Source of the DNA: Bacteroidales bacterium
GTDB taxonomy: Bacteria > Bacteroidota > Bacteroidia > Bacteroidales > VadinHA17
Reading direction: 5' to 3'
Assembly: GCA_022865305.1 (NCBI GenBank)
Contig: JALHSP010000062.1
Location: 62,001 to 126,000 of the forward strand
DNA length: 64,000 nucleotides
Made by a program: the position numbers and the translations under genes. Below, one piece after another: positions 40,748 through 50,185 of the stretch (position 1 is the first letter of the stretch; the number at the start of each line of letters is the position of its first letter). The notes under the pieces were generated by a model, which saw only the letters and a program-made list of their open reading frames with translations, searched no databases and was not told the DNA's origin.

Positions 40748-43700
40748 TCATTTCCCCTGAACTAAAGCAAACTCCTCAAACAACCCGTAATCAAGCAACT
40801 GATAATCCTTCCCTGCCGGATAATATTTAACATTCCTCCACAACCACGGAGAAACAAATCCCGGTGCCGGATTATTGAAATGAGGCCCAAGAAGATTCTT
40901 CAGGCTGCCGATAACCTTTACATCAATTTTGTTTACACCGGGTTTGATCAGATTTGAGATATCAGACTGGTAAGGTGGGAATGCTATTACCTGACCCTTT
41001 ATTCCATTAACCAATACTTCAGCAATTGTGCCTTTCCATTTACTAAGACTAACAAAATACTTCCCGTCAGGCTTTTCAACATTGAATTCCTTGCTGTAGG
41101 TTACTCCCCATGAATAGAACGGCATTCCCTGTTCCTTCCAGCTTCCCGTTTTTAATGATTTGACAGGTGGTTCAATTGTCCACCCTTTTTCTGCAGGCTC
41201 AACTGCAAAGTCTCCCACGATATAAACCGGTTCAATTTCAGCATGAACTTTCATTGGTGAAACATTAAGAGAGATTGTATTGTCTCCTTTCTTCACAAGA
41301 CTTCCTATCCTGAAAACACCAAACTCCCTGTCAAGCCACCACTTGCCTTCCTCAGGCTTCACCTCAGTCCCGTTAATGGAAACAGTCCATAAATATGGTC
41401 TTTCGACAACAGCTTTTATGTTTGAAAGATCAAAATTTCCCTTAACATTGAAATGGTAGATCGCTGTAAATCCCGTATTTACTCCAAAAGTATCACGGTC
41501 AACTATCTGCGTCCTGAACTGGACGGATGTGTTCCATGGATTTCCGTTCCTGAAGCCGTGAGATTTATAAACTAAATCGGCTGCATTATAATTATGCAGA
41601 TCTTCTATCACTCCTTCGCCTTTCAGAATATCACAGAATTCAATTGTAAGTACGTTGTCAGCTTCTCTCGTGATCTGCATCGTTGAAGATGAAACAACGT
41701 TATTAAAGCTCTGCGGTTTAAAAGGTATATTATAACCACTTTTTTTCTCAGCCGGGATAAATAGAAGCAGGCTTCCTGCTGGCGGAAGAGAATATGAGAG
41801 GTTTATGACCTCACCATCAGGGCTATTGCGATAACCATTAATATCACCTGTAATTGTATTCATTTCAAAAGCATCAGCACCCTTGACTTTAAGTGATCCG
41901 GTAAGGGATTCCGTCAGATTCGAGTTGACCAGGAAAAGAACCTGTCCATCGGATAGAATTCTACGGTGGTGATAAAGATCTCCGCCGGATACGCCGGTAA
42001 AGCTGAGTGTCGGATCTGTAAAATATTTTGAAATTATTTCAGAAGAAAGATTATTTTCAATGTTGATCTTATCAGCACGCTTTTCCATAAATTTTTTCAA
42101 TCCTTCACTCTCAGAACCGTTAATAAGAGACGGGGTAGAGAAAGCAACTAAAGTTCCTCCGCTGGCAACAAATCTTTCAAGAAGCTTATATGTAAAAATA
42201 TCGAGATTTTCCATTAGTGGCGGGATAACAACTGTTGAATATCTGCATTGACCAATCACAAATTTCCCGTTCTTAACAGAACCCATGTCCCTGATCATGT
42301 TCTCTGATCCCAGATCATATTCCACCTGGCTCTTTTCCAGCTTTGTAATAAAGGTCTGGAAAGCCTGCCCGATATCAGCATACTTTGGATTTCTTTTTAC
42401 ATAGGAATCATATAGCCAGGCAGATGTTGTCGGTTCCAGGATCAGAATGTCATTTATCTGTCTTCCTGCTGATAATGCCATTGATAGTCTTGCATAATGA
42501 TCATTGATATATTTATAGTCATTCCACCAAGGTTCATGATAAGTGAATGTGAGGGGATAATCATATTTTCTTGCACCGGCAAGGGTTATATGTGATAAGT
42601 GCTGGTTCATGAGGTTCACACCGAGTGCATATTCCCAATCGCCAAGACGCTTCATATCTGTGAATGTCAGCTCCCATCCGCCGCCGCCGTAAGTCTCGCT
42701 TAGTTTCCTCTGCCTGCCGGTCTGATTTGCTGCACTGGCAAGTTCTTTTACAGACCTCACATTACCGAACTGTGCTCTTGCGGTTGAATCATCCCACTGG
42801 TTAAATAACATATCTATTGCCGGTACCTGGTGCCAGGCATACATTGCCATATTATCGCCCCCCGGTCGCATATTCGGCCATTCATGCTCCCAGTAGTGTC
42901 CGGTGAATTTCAGTCCTTTTTCCTCACAGTATTCAAACCATGGTTTTGCCCACCGGTCAATGAAAAGCTGCAGCAATGTCTGTGTATAGTTATGCCGTAC
43001 CTTTTTCCAGTCGCCAGTTTCTTCGTATAGTGAAGGAAGCTGAGTACGCAGGTCGTAGTGCCATTTCTTCTGGAAGACATCGAAAAGATCAGGTGTCCAG
43101 CGGATTCCTCCGGGCGAATTCAATTGTGGTTCATCAGTGAATGTTCCGGGAATGGTCTGACCAAATTCAGTACCCATATATTTCTCGTACCCGGTCATCG
43201 TTACTTCTATAAACTTTTGAGTAACACCAGGATATAGCAGGTCAACATATGCGAATCCTCCGTACCAGTCACTTTTCCCATTGTATGACTTTGAGAAAAG
43301 AAAATATTTGCCTGCTTTACCTTTTTCTCCATCGAGAGCTGATGTAATATTGATAAATAACCCGTCTTCTTCTTTCAGACAGAGATAATATTTATCTGCA
43401 GTATCAGGAAGTGTTTCAAATTTTGTCATCCTCAAACCCTGTCCCTGGTTAACTGATTCAGGCATCTGGTCAGGGACATGTCCTCCTGCAAAACCGCTTG
43501 GATAGGAATTTTCATCATAGATCCAGACATTCATTCCCAGTTCCTTTCCTTTATCGACGGTATACTTAAAGAGTTCGAACCATTCATCCGAAAGATATTC
43601 TGTAACTAATCCCGGTCGCGGGTGAATAAAGACCTGGAGGCTGCCGGAATTCTTAAAGTCGTTCAGATAATTATCGATCTCCTCTTTTGTTATTTTGTAA

Positions 43701-43951
43701 TTCCATACAAAAAACGGAGCAGTGGTGTACTCTTTAGAAGGTTGTTTGAACTCTGATGACAACGCGTTAAGATCATTTATTGTCACTTCGTTAACAGCAG
43801 GTTTCTTACATGAATCCATAAAGAATGCTGTAAATGCAAAAATTAAAATTGCCGGTTTAAGGATTATTGATTTCATGTTGATGAATTTTTGTTGCATGTT
43901 GCAGGTTGCAAATTGCAGGTTAGTGTTTGTGAATTTATAAAATATATTCAA
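40748..43951 (-). CDS. Large secreted glycoside hydrolase, GH106 alpha-L-rhamnosidase-like
   Basis: 1067 aa; FFVWNYKITKEEIDNYLNDFKNSG ... WIYDENSYPSGFAGGHV; C-terminal beta-sandwich. Confidence 0.75.
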   Translation of the reverse strand: MNIFYKFTNTNLQFATCNMQQKFINMKSIILKPAILIFAFTAFFMDSCKKPAVNEVTINDLNALSSEFKQPSKEYTTAPFFVWNYKITKEEIDNYLNDFKNSGSLQVFIHPRPGLVTEYLSDEWFELFKYTVDKGKELGMNVWIYDENSYPSGFAGGHVPDQMPESVNQGQGLRMTKFETLPDTADKYYLCLKEEDGLFINITSALDGEKGKAGKYFLFSKSYNGKSDWYGGFAYVDLLYPGVTQKFIEVTMTGYEKYMGTEFGQTIPGTFTDEPQLNSPGGIRWTPDLFDVFQKKWHYDLRTQLPSLYEETGDWKKVRHNYTQTLLQLFIDRWAKPWFEYCEEKGLKFTGHYWEHEWPNMRPGGDNMAMYAWHQVPAIDMLFNQWDDSTARAQFGNVRSVKELASAANQTGRQRKLSETYGGGGWELTFTDMKRLGDWEYALGVNLMNQHLSHITLAGARKYDYPLTFTYHEPWWNDYKYINDHYARLSMALSAGRQINDILILEPTTSAWLYDSYVKRNPKYADIGQAFQTFITKLEKSQVEYDLGSENMIRDMGSVKNGKFVIGQCRYSTVVIPPLMENLDIFTYKLLERFVASGGTLVAFSTPSLINGSESEGLKKFMEKRADKINIENNLSSEIISKYFTDPTLSFTGVSGGDLYHHRRILSDGQVLFLVNSNLTESLTGSLKVKGADAFEMNTITGDINGYRNSPDGEVINLSYSLPPAGSLLLFIPAEKKSGYNIPFKPQSFNNVVSSSTMQITREADNVLTIEFCDILKGEGVIEDLHNYNAADLVYKSHGFRNGNPWNTSVQFRTQIVDRDTFGVNTGFTAIYHFNVKGNFDLSNIKAVVERPYLWTVSINGTEVKPEEGKWWLDREFGVFRIGSLVKKGDNTISLNVSPMKVHAEIEPVYIVGDFAVEPAEKGWTIEPPVKSLKTGSWKEQGMPFYSWGVTYSKEFNVEKPDGKYFVSLSKWKGTIAEVLVNGIKGQVIAFPPYQSDISNLIKPGVNKIDVKVIGSLKNLLGPHFNNPAPGFVSPWLWRNVKYYPAGKDYQLLDYGLFEEFALVQGK
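43891..43923. repeat. Short tandem word repeat (TTGCAGGT/TTGCAAAT)
   Basis: gttgcatgttgcaggttgcaaattgcaggttag; overlaps the annotated N-terminal extension of the GH106-like ORF, whose real start is probably downstream at the internal Met MKSIILKP. Confidence 0.65.
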
Positions 43952-43952
43952 A

Positions 43953-45386
43953 TCAGCACACTCTAACTACCTCCATTCCCAGTAGTTCGCCCAACTTCTG
44001 AATTTTAGCAGCAATATGTCCGACGCCTGCAGTACAGTGGTGGGCGGGTCCGAAACTGTTCCATGTGTTGACAAAGTTTTTCATTCCGATGGAGAACCTG
44101 TAACGGCTGTTTGTATTCCCGATTTCAAGGATTGGTCCCGGTACCGATTCTCCCTCGGCAACAAGAAGCATCAGTTTTCCGTCAGGTTTCTGCACAACTG
44201 ATAACAGCGTAACATTTCCGTGCTTTACCGACATCTCTACTGATAATCCCTTTCCGACTTTTCCGTGATACACTTCAAGCGGCTTAACTTTTGTTTTACC
44301 TTCAGCGATTGCGAGGTGTCCCGGACCATCGTGTCCCATCAGAACAACATCGTCGTTAAAATCCAGCGCATAGAACTCAGTGAATGAGCCTCCTGCTCCA
44401 AAGCATTCCATTATTTTCATTGCCTGGACATTCTTTATTTCATATTCCCCGGCAACCGGAATTCCACGGGAGGTAAGTAGTGAATTGGCAAGGATTATTG
44501 AACTGACAGCATTTTCGTTTTCCTGAATGCCAGTTCCGCTATAAAAATAAGAAAGAGACCCAAGGTCATGAATTTTAACAAGCCTGTCAAGAGCCACGGA
44601 GGTTCGGGCTGCCTCCTTCAAATCGTATTCCGAGCAACCCTGTTCAATATCAAACTCCTTGTAAAACAATTTAATGCGATCTTCGATTTCTTTATCGCTG
44701 ACTTTCCTCCTGAATGCTGAAAGCTCATCTGTTTCGAGCATTTCAATATGTCCGCCAAAACCTGCGAGCTGGAGCGTGAGATCAGTATAAACATCCAGCA
44801 TTCCTCCATAGTAATGCCCCATGCAGCCCAGCCTGTTATGTGCCATTTTATTTGCTACCACTGCGGCTTCAATCCATTCCTTTACTTCTTCCCAGACCTC
44901 TTCATCACCATGTAAGACACCCGTGATCTGGTGAAATTTAATGCCGGTCCTTAACAGTACATTTGCAATTTCAGGCACAGGGCATGCAGAAACATTTGCA
45001 AGCCATTCCCCGGTCATCTTTGTTCGATTGTTCAGTTTATTAAAACTCTTATAATCAATAGCCTTCTCCGGAGCCAGATTTAAAATGATGACAGGGACTT
45101 TTGCCCTTTGAACAACCGGAAGAACAGTTGAAGACAAGGCATATGTTGTAACATACAGGAAAATAATATCGACATCAGCCTGGCGGAATTTATGACCTGC
45201 ATCCAATGCCCTGACAGGATTGTCGATAAGTCCGAGATTGATTATCTCAGCATCATGGGATTGGAGTTTTCTCTCAACCTCTTCCAGGTATCCCTCAAGA
45301 CGCTCTTTTAAGCCGGCAAATTGTGGCCAGTAAGCATCGAGGCCAATTCCGAAAAGGCCTATCTTAAGCCTGTATTGGTTTTTCAT
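43953..45386 (-). CDS. L-fucose/L-arabinose isomerase family protein
   Basis: 477 aa with AraA/FucI-like architecture (MGHYYGGMLDVYTD, GHDGPGHLAI, FGPAHHCTAGVGH). Confidence 0.8.
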   Translation of the reverse strand: MKNQYRLKIGLFGIGLDAYWPQFAGLKERLEGYLEEVERKLQSHDAEIINLGLIDNPVRALDAGHKFRQADVDIIFLYVTTYALSSTVLPVVQRAKVPVIILNLAPEKAIDYKSFNKLNNRTKMTGEWLANVSACPVPEIANVLLRTGIKFHQITGVLHGDEEVWEEVKEWIEAAVVANKMAHNRLGCMGHYYGGMLDVYTDLTLQLAGFGGHIEMLETDELSAFRRKVSDKEIEDRIKLFYKEFDIEQGCSEYDLKEAARTSVALDRLVKIHDLGSLSYFYSGTGIQENENAVSSIILANSLLTSRGIPVAGEYEIKNVQAMKIMECFGAGGSFTEFYALDFNDDVVLMGHDGPGHLAIAEGKTKVKPLEVYHGKVGKGLSVEMSVKHGNVTLLSVVQKPDGKLMLLVAEGESVPGPILEIGNTNSRYRFSIGMKNFVNTWNSFGPAHHCTAGVGHIAAKIQKLGELLGMEVVRVC

Positions 45387-45506
45387 AAAGGGTATTGATT
45401 TGAATTATGAATATACTAAAATTTTTTGAGTTAATATCCCGGTACTGATATTAACTTCCGAAATAATCACAAAATCGTAATTCGCGGGAATCAACCTCAT
45501 CCACCT

Positions 45507-45522
45507 CCCGATAGCTATCGGG
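45507..45522. repeat. Perfect 16-nt palindrome CCCGATAGCTATCGGG
   Basis: Read directly; self-complementary. Confidence 0.75.
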
Positions 45523-45549
45523 ACTCTTCTCTCGCTGAGTGTTGTGCAA

Positions 45550-45587
45550 TATCAACGTATTAAAAACCGGCTTTTAATACGTTGATA
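45550..45587. repeat. Perfect 16-bp inverted repeat with 6-nt loop
   Basis: TATCAACGTATTAAAA-ACCGGC-TTTTAATACGTTGATA. Confidence 0.85.
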
Positions 45588-45616
45588 CTATAAAAAGGGC
45601 AGCTTCTCCATTTTCA

Positions 45617-45749
45617 TTTTACCTCATCCCCCTTGACCCCCTTCTCCTGAAAGAGAAGGGGGTAACATACATAATATTAATATATTAAGCCCCTCTCCTG
45701 AAGGAGAGGGGCAACCCCGAGCAACGTCGAGGGGTGGGGTGAGGTAAAA
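45617..45749. repeat. Intergenic C/G-run palindromic repeat, copy E (multi-hairpin)
   Basis: TTTTACCTCA ... TGAGGTAAAA outer arms; inner CCCCCTTCTC/GAGAAGGGGG and GCCCCTCTCC/GGAGAGGGGC hairpins. Confidence 0.85.
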
Positions 45750-45800
45750 AGAATAGAAGGATTTAGTGTGAGATGAAAAAAGTAAAGTTGGGTGCAGTAT

Positions 45801-48029
45801 TCAGAACTTTCCTGAAAACCTGATACTGTAATTCCTCTGCGGTTGTATATCTCCCGGGCGCCCCATATATTCAGTATTTGTTAAATTTTTAACAGCAAAT
45901 GAAATTGTGAATCTCTCATTTATTTTGTATCCCAGTGAAGTATCAAACACTATATACCCTGTATTATGATTTTGCCAGTATTCATAAAAACCTGGTAAGA
46001 ATAACTCTCTGGTGAATGAATTAAGAAACACATCATCAATGCTTAAAATCTTTGATCTGATATTTATGTTTATTCCCAGGTCAAACTTCCTCCAGTTTGA
46101 GTTAAGATATAGTTTGCCTGAATGCATCCTTCTGTATTTCAGGTAAATTACCGTGTCCTTGTAAGTATCGCTGTTATCGACAGGATAAATGTAACTATAT
46201 CCGCCAGTAGCAGTGAAATTTACAGCTCCAAAAGATCGGATTAAAGCAAATTCCAGTTCTGTGCCATAAACTCTTGCCTGTTCTAGGTTTGTTGCCCTGA
46301 AGCCCACACCTTCAGAATATGATGCGAAATAAAACTCAATAAGATTTGAGTTTTGCATCAGGAAGAGGGATAGATCTGCCTGACCTGTAATTTCGCCGAT
46401 CCGGATCCCCTGCTTAATACCGATTTCAGTATTCCATCCGGATTCTGAACGGATATCGGGATTTGGAATAATTTTTATTGATCCGAGTGTTGTTGAGGCA
46501 AATTTCTCTGCAATGGAGGGGAAGCGGTAACCCTGTCCGAATGAAGCTCTGAGGAAGGTATAATCTGCTGCCTGCCAGTTTAGTCCTGCTCTGAAAATAG
46601 GAATAACCTTGTCATTAATGCCATCCAGCGTATAGTATTCAACTCGAAAACCGGCTACAGCCTTCAGCCGGTCTAATGGTCTCATTTCGAACTGGCCAAA
46701 GCCTGCAATGTTCAGGCTGTGATGATCACCGAAGAAATTCGACCCCACCTTGCTGTAATTCTCTGATGCACCTGCTGTAAGATCAAGAAAATCGGATAAC
46801 CTGTACCAGAGCTGGTATTCAGAATATACAGAAAAGGCATCGCTGTTATTCTGTTCGCTCGTAGGTAACCTGTTGAGGGAAGACTGTATCCTCATCCGGA
46901 AGTCATGCTGGTAACGGTTACTTTTCTTTAACGAGATAAAAGGATCGATTGCAATGAAAGTTCCATGGAATTCCACTGCTGTTAAAGGTGACTGCTTCAG
47001 GGCTCCGCTGTCAGCATCTTCCCATAAGAGGAAATCCCTTTTTACATTATACCCTGAATTCAGGTTCAGTCCATAATTCAATCCTTCAACGTTACTATTG
47101 AAGTGTTTTAATTTCAAGCTGATGCGTCCTACCGTTTCATCGTTAAGTCTCCTGTACCCTTCATCAACCATGATGTTACCGCTTATACCAAAATCTGTCC
47201 TTCCAAATTTCTGCAGATGAGAAATTGAGGTACTGGAGAATTTCCTTGGAGCATTCCACCAGATCCAATTATGATTTTGTGGTTTACTGAATACTCCGGC
47301 TTCTGTAAAAATTTGAGTGACAGGTACATTGGTTGCATCAGCTGTACGGAAGTTGATGATTCCGTTCAAGGCCGAAGAGCCATAAAGAACCGATGAAGCA
47401 CCCTTAATAATTTCTACCTGTGAAAGATTTTCGAGCGGTAAGAATTGCCATTTTATGTTTCCCGCATCGGCCGAAATAAAAGGCAGACCATCAATCAATG
47501 CCAGCACCCTGCTGCCCGCACCATAGCTATATCCGCTGCCTCCCCTGACGGATGCCTGTCCGTCCATAACCTCAATGCCGGGAGTTTTATTGATAAGTTC
47601 CTGGGCGTCAGTAATATGATTTTCTGTCAGGAATGACGTTTTTATGATGTCCATTGATACGCTCAGCTCGGCTATCCGTTGTTCAGTCCGGTTTGCGCTG
47701 ACCACCACCTGGTCAATTTCACGGACTCTCATTTCAAGCCCGATATTGAGTTCAATTGTTTCATTGTCATTTACAAAAATTTCACGGGTGACAGATTCGT
47801 ATCCGACGAACTGAAAAGTGATATTTAATTTACCCTGAGATGTTTTTAAAGTGTATGAACCCTCAGCATTGGTCGTTGTTCCGAGGTTTTTCCCATAAAC
47901 AACATAAACTCCGGGAAGTGGCTCGCCGGTATTTTTATCAAATACTTTTCCTTTGACGATCCCGTCAAAATCAGAAGCATTTAAGACGAAGCTTAAAAGC
48001 AATCCCAGGGCAGTGAGTATACAGCGCAT
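45801..48029 (-). CDS. TonB-dependent receptor with N-terminal carboxypeptidase-regulatory-like domain
   Basis: 742 aa; CarboxypepD_reg-like N-terminus, plug domain (VLALIDGLPFISADAGNIKWQFLPLENLSQVEIIKGASSVLYGSSALNGIINF), terminal Phe. Confidence 0.93.
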   Translation of the reverse strand: MRCILTALGLLLSFVLNASDFDGIVKGKVFDKNTGEPLPGVYVVYGKNLGTTTNAEGSYTLKTSQGKLNITFQFVGYESVTREIFVNDNETIELNIGLEMRVREIDQVVVSANRTEQRIAELSVSMDIIKTSFLTENHITDAQELINKTPGIEVMDGQASVRGGSGYSYGAGSRVLALIDGLPFISADAGNIKWQFLPLENLSQVEIIKGASSVLYGSSALNGIINFRTADATNVPVTQIFTEAGVFSKPQNHNWIWWNAPRKFSSTSISHLQKFGRTDFGISGNIMVDEGYRRLNDETVGRISLKLKHFNSNVEGLNYGLNLNSGYNVKRDFLLWEDADSGALKQSPLTAVEFHGTFIAIDPFISLKKSNRYQHDFRMRIQSSLNRLPTSEQNNSDAFSVYSEYQLWYRLSDFLDLTAGASENYSKVGSNFFGDHHSLNIAGFGQFEMRPLDRLKAVAGFRVEYYTLDGINDKVIPIFRAGLNWQAADYTFLRASFGQGYRFPSIAEKFASTTLGSIKIIPNPDIRSESGWNTEIGIKQGIRIGEITGQADLSLFLMQNSNLIEFYFASYSEGVGFRATNLEQARVYGTELEFALIRSFGAVNFTATGGYSYIYPVDNSDTYKDTVIYLKYRRMHSGKLYLNSNWRKFDLGININIRSKILSIDDVFLNSFTRELFLPGFYEYWQNHNTGYIVFDTSLGYKINERFTISFAVKNLTNTEYMGRPGDIQPQRNYSIRFSGKF

Positions 48030-48454
48030 TACCTGGCTTTGAATGTCAGACGGATTTTATGTGGTTCCTGTGGATTAGCCAGGTTGGGGACTACAGTGGT
48101 TATTTTAAGAGATAAGCTTGTTAATTCAACAATGTCGCAAAGAATGGGAATAATAATTGAACCGAATACAGGTAAATCGGTTGTAATTTTGATCTCTGTT
48201 TCCTCGGAAAAGAAACTCCACTGACCGGTATGTATGCCAAAGTAACCTGTGCCATCTTCTTTGAATTTTGCATCTCCTTTGAATGGTTCAAGGAGTTGTC
48301 CGGGACCGCTGGCATCAGCACCATTTGCAAGAAGACTGTCGGTTGTCCAAACCGGACCAGTCAGGAATTTAAACCGTTCAGATGGTTTATCTTTATTGCA
48401 TGCAAATGCAAACAGACAACCTGAAATGATAAATAATAATGCTAGGTTTTTCAT
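48029..48454 (-). CDS. Small lipoprotein of unknown function, translationally coupled to TonB receptor
   Basis: 141 aa, lipobox ISGCLFAFAC; TAATG overlap with downstream receptor. Confidence 0.7.
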   Translation of the reverse strand: MKNLALLFIISGCLFAFACNKDKPSERFKFLTGPVWTTDSLLANGADASGPGQLLEPFKGDAKFKEDGTGYFGIHTGQWSFFSEETEIKITTDLPVFGSIIIPILCDIVELTSLSLKITTVVPNLANPQEPHKIRLTFKAR

Positions 48455-48596
48455 GAGACTCAGTATTAATGTTCAGTTTCCGGATGATCTGATAATTGAA
48501 TGATCACATGATAAATCAGCTCACTAACTCAATATATTATCAAAGATACAAATCTTTAATCAATTGCCGGTAATCCACCCCTAACCCTGCGAAATG

Positions 48597-48700
48597 ACCT
48601 CATCCACCAACCCCTTCTCCCCTGGGAGAAGGGGAGTAGTCCACATTTTGGAAAAGTCTCCCCCGCTCTCCTGGGAGCGGGGGATGAAAGGGGGTGAGGT
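48597..48700. repeat. Intergenic C/G-run palindromic repeat, copy F (multi-hairpin)
   Basis: ACCTCATCC ... GGGGGTGAGGT with inner CCCCTTCTCCCCTGGGAGAAGGGG and CCCCCGCTCTCCTGGGAGCGGGGG. Confidence 0.85.
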
Positions 48701-48732
48701 TAATGCCTTTGTACCCTTACGCCTTTGCGCCG

Positions 48733-50109
48733 TTACTTAATCTCCTTTATCTTAATATTCTTGAATGACACAACATCTCCATGATCCTGCAGAAGGATCC
48801 TTCCTTCCTTAACTTCACCAAAACCGGGTGAATTTTTGAATTTACTGGTTGCTACAAGTTCTCTCCATGCAGGAGTTGATCTCTCATACTCGACTGTCAG
48901 ATTATCGTTAAGCCAGTGCTGGACCTTATTCCCGTTGACTTTGATTATTGCCCTGTTCCACTTGTCGGCACCGTTATCGCGTTTGTTTTTCGGAGTTATA
49001 AGATCATATAGTCCGGCAAGTGTCCGGTTCCCATTTATGCCTGCTTTTGCATCCGGATGATTCCTGTCGTCCAGTATCTGGTATTCGCAGCCTATTGAAG
49101 CAATCGCACCGTTATCTATTTCTGTATCTACAAAATATTTAATTCCACCGTTTCCTCCGGTATCATACATAAAATCAACGATAAGTTCAAAGTTGGAGTA
49201 TTTATCAACAGTTACAATATCTCCGCCACCTCCTGTCTTTTTTGTTGCAGGATTTACCGAAAGCACGCCATCCTTTATTTCCCATCCGTTTGCAGGAAAT
49301 GCTTTTGTTCTGGCATTCATCCATCTGTTTGAAGTTTTTCCATCAAAAAGCAATTTCCAGCCTTCAGCTTTTTCCCGTTCTGTAAGTGTATTATCAAGGA
49401 AGCTGACCTGGGGAATTAACGGGGAATATGGTGTACGGTACTTTTCAAGGTTGGTTGTCATGATCCTGATTTTCTTCCATTTAACCTGTAAACCTACTTT
49501 AGATTCATCCTTTCCTATTGAATGGACCTGAAGTGCAATAAATCCTGAAGGAGTCATTGCATCGACAAGATCTGCACATGGAATGCCATTAACCCATGTT
49601 CTGATTGAACTGCCGGTAGCTTCAATCCTGTAATGGTTCCATTCACCAACTTTAAGGGCCTTTTTACCTTCAGGATTTTTATCAAGCGAATACAACCAGC
49701 CTCTTCTTGCTTCGTCGTAAATCCCTCCCGACCAGGCTCTTTCAGAAGGATCAAGTTCAACCTGGTAACCATGAACCCTTCCGTTCTGGTAGTCAGGTTT
49801 GCTTTCGCTGCGGAACTGCACACCTGAATTCATCTGCGGATCGAACCATGTGTCGAATTCAAGAATAAAATCGCCGTATTTTTCTTTTGTGCAAAGAAAC
49901 GAGTTGGGAGAGTTGAGAACAGTAGTGCCAACAACCACTCCTTTTTCAAGGATGAATGGGGCCGTTCCGTTCAACTGCTCCCATGCGTTGAGATCCTTTT
50001 TGGCCAGTTTCTTCCATTGACCGTTTACCGGGGTCATTATAAATGACATGAACAGGATTACCGCAGAAATCTTTAAAAACTTTTTCATATTCTTATATTT
50101 ATTATTCAA
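48733..50109 (-). CDS. Secreted protein with two DUF1080 (3-keto-disaccharide hydrolase-like) domains
   Basis: Repeated laminin-G-like blocks (GDFILEFDTWFDPQMNSGVQFRS; SNFELIVDFMYDTGGNGGIKYFVD). Confidence 0.87.
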   Translation of the reverse strand: MNNKYKNMKKFLKISAVILFMSFIMTPVNGQWKKLAKKDLNAWEQLNGTAPFILEKGVVVGTTVLNSPNSFLCTKEKYGDFILEFDTWFDPQMNSGVQFRSESKPDYQNGRVHGYQVELDPSERAWSGGIYDEARRGWLYSLDKNPEGKKALKVGEWNHYRIEATGSSIRTWVNGIPCADLVDAMTPSGFIALQVHSIGKDESKVGLQVKWKKIRIMTTNLEKYRTPYSPLIPQVSFLDNTLTEREKAEGWKLLFDGKTSNRWMNARTKAFPANGWEIKDGVLSVNPATKKTGGGGDIVTVDKYSNFELIVDFMYDTGGNGGIKYFVDTEIDNGAIASIGCEYQILDDRNHPDAKAGINGNRTLAGLYDLITPKNKRDNGADKWNRAIIKVNGNKVQHWLNDNLTVEYERSTPAWRELVATSKFKNSPGFGEVKEGRILLQDHGDVVSFKNIKIKEIK

Positions 50110-50124
50110 TTGATTATTTAATAC

Positions 50125-50174
50125 TTTTTTTCAAATCTTTAAACTCTTTTCAACTCCCTTCAACGCTTTTCAAC
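50125..50174. repeat. Short tandem word repeat (TTCAAC family)
   Basis: ttcaaatctttaaactcttttcaactcccttcaacgcttttcaacc. Confidence 0.6.
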
Positions 50175-50185
50175 CAATTTTCTCT

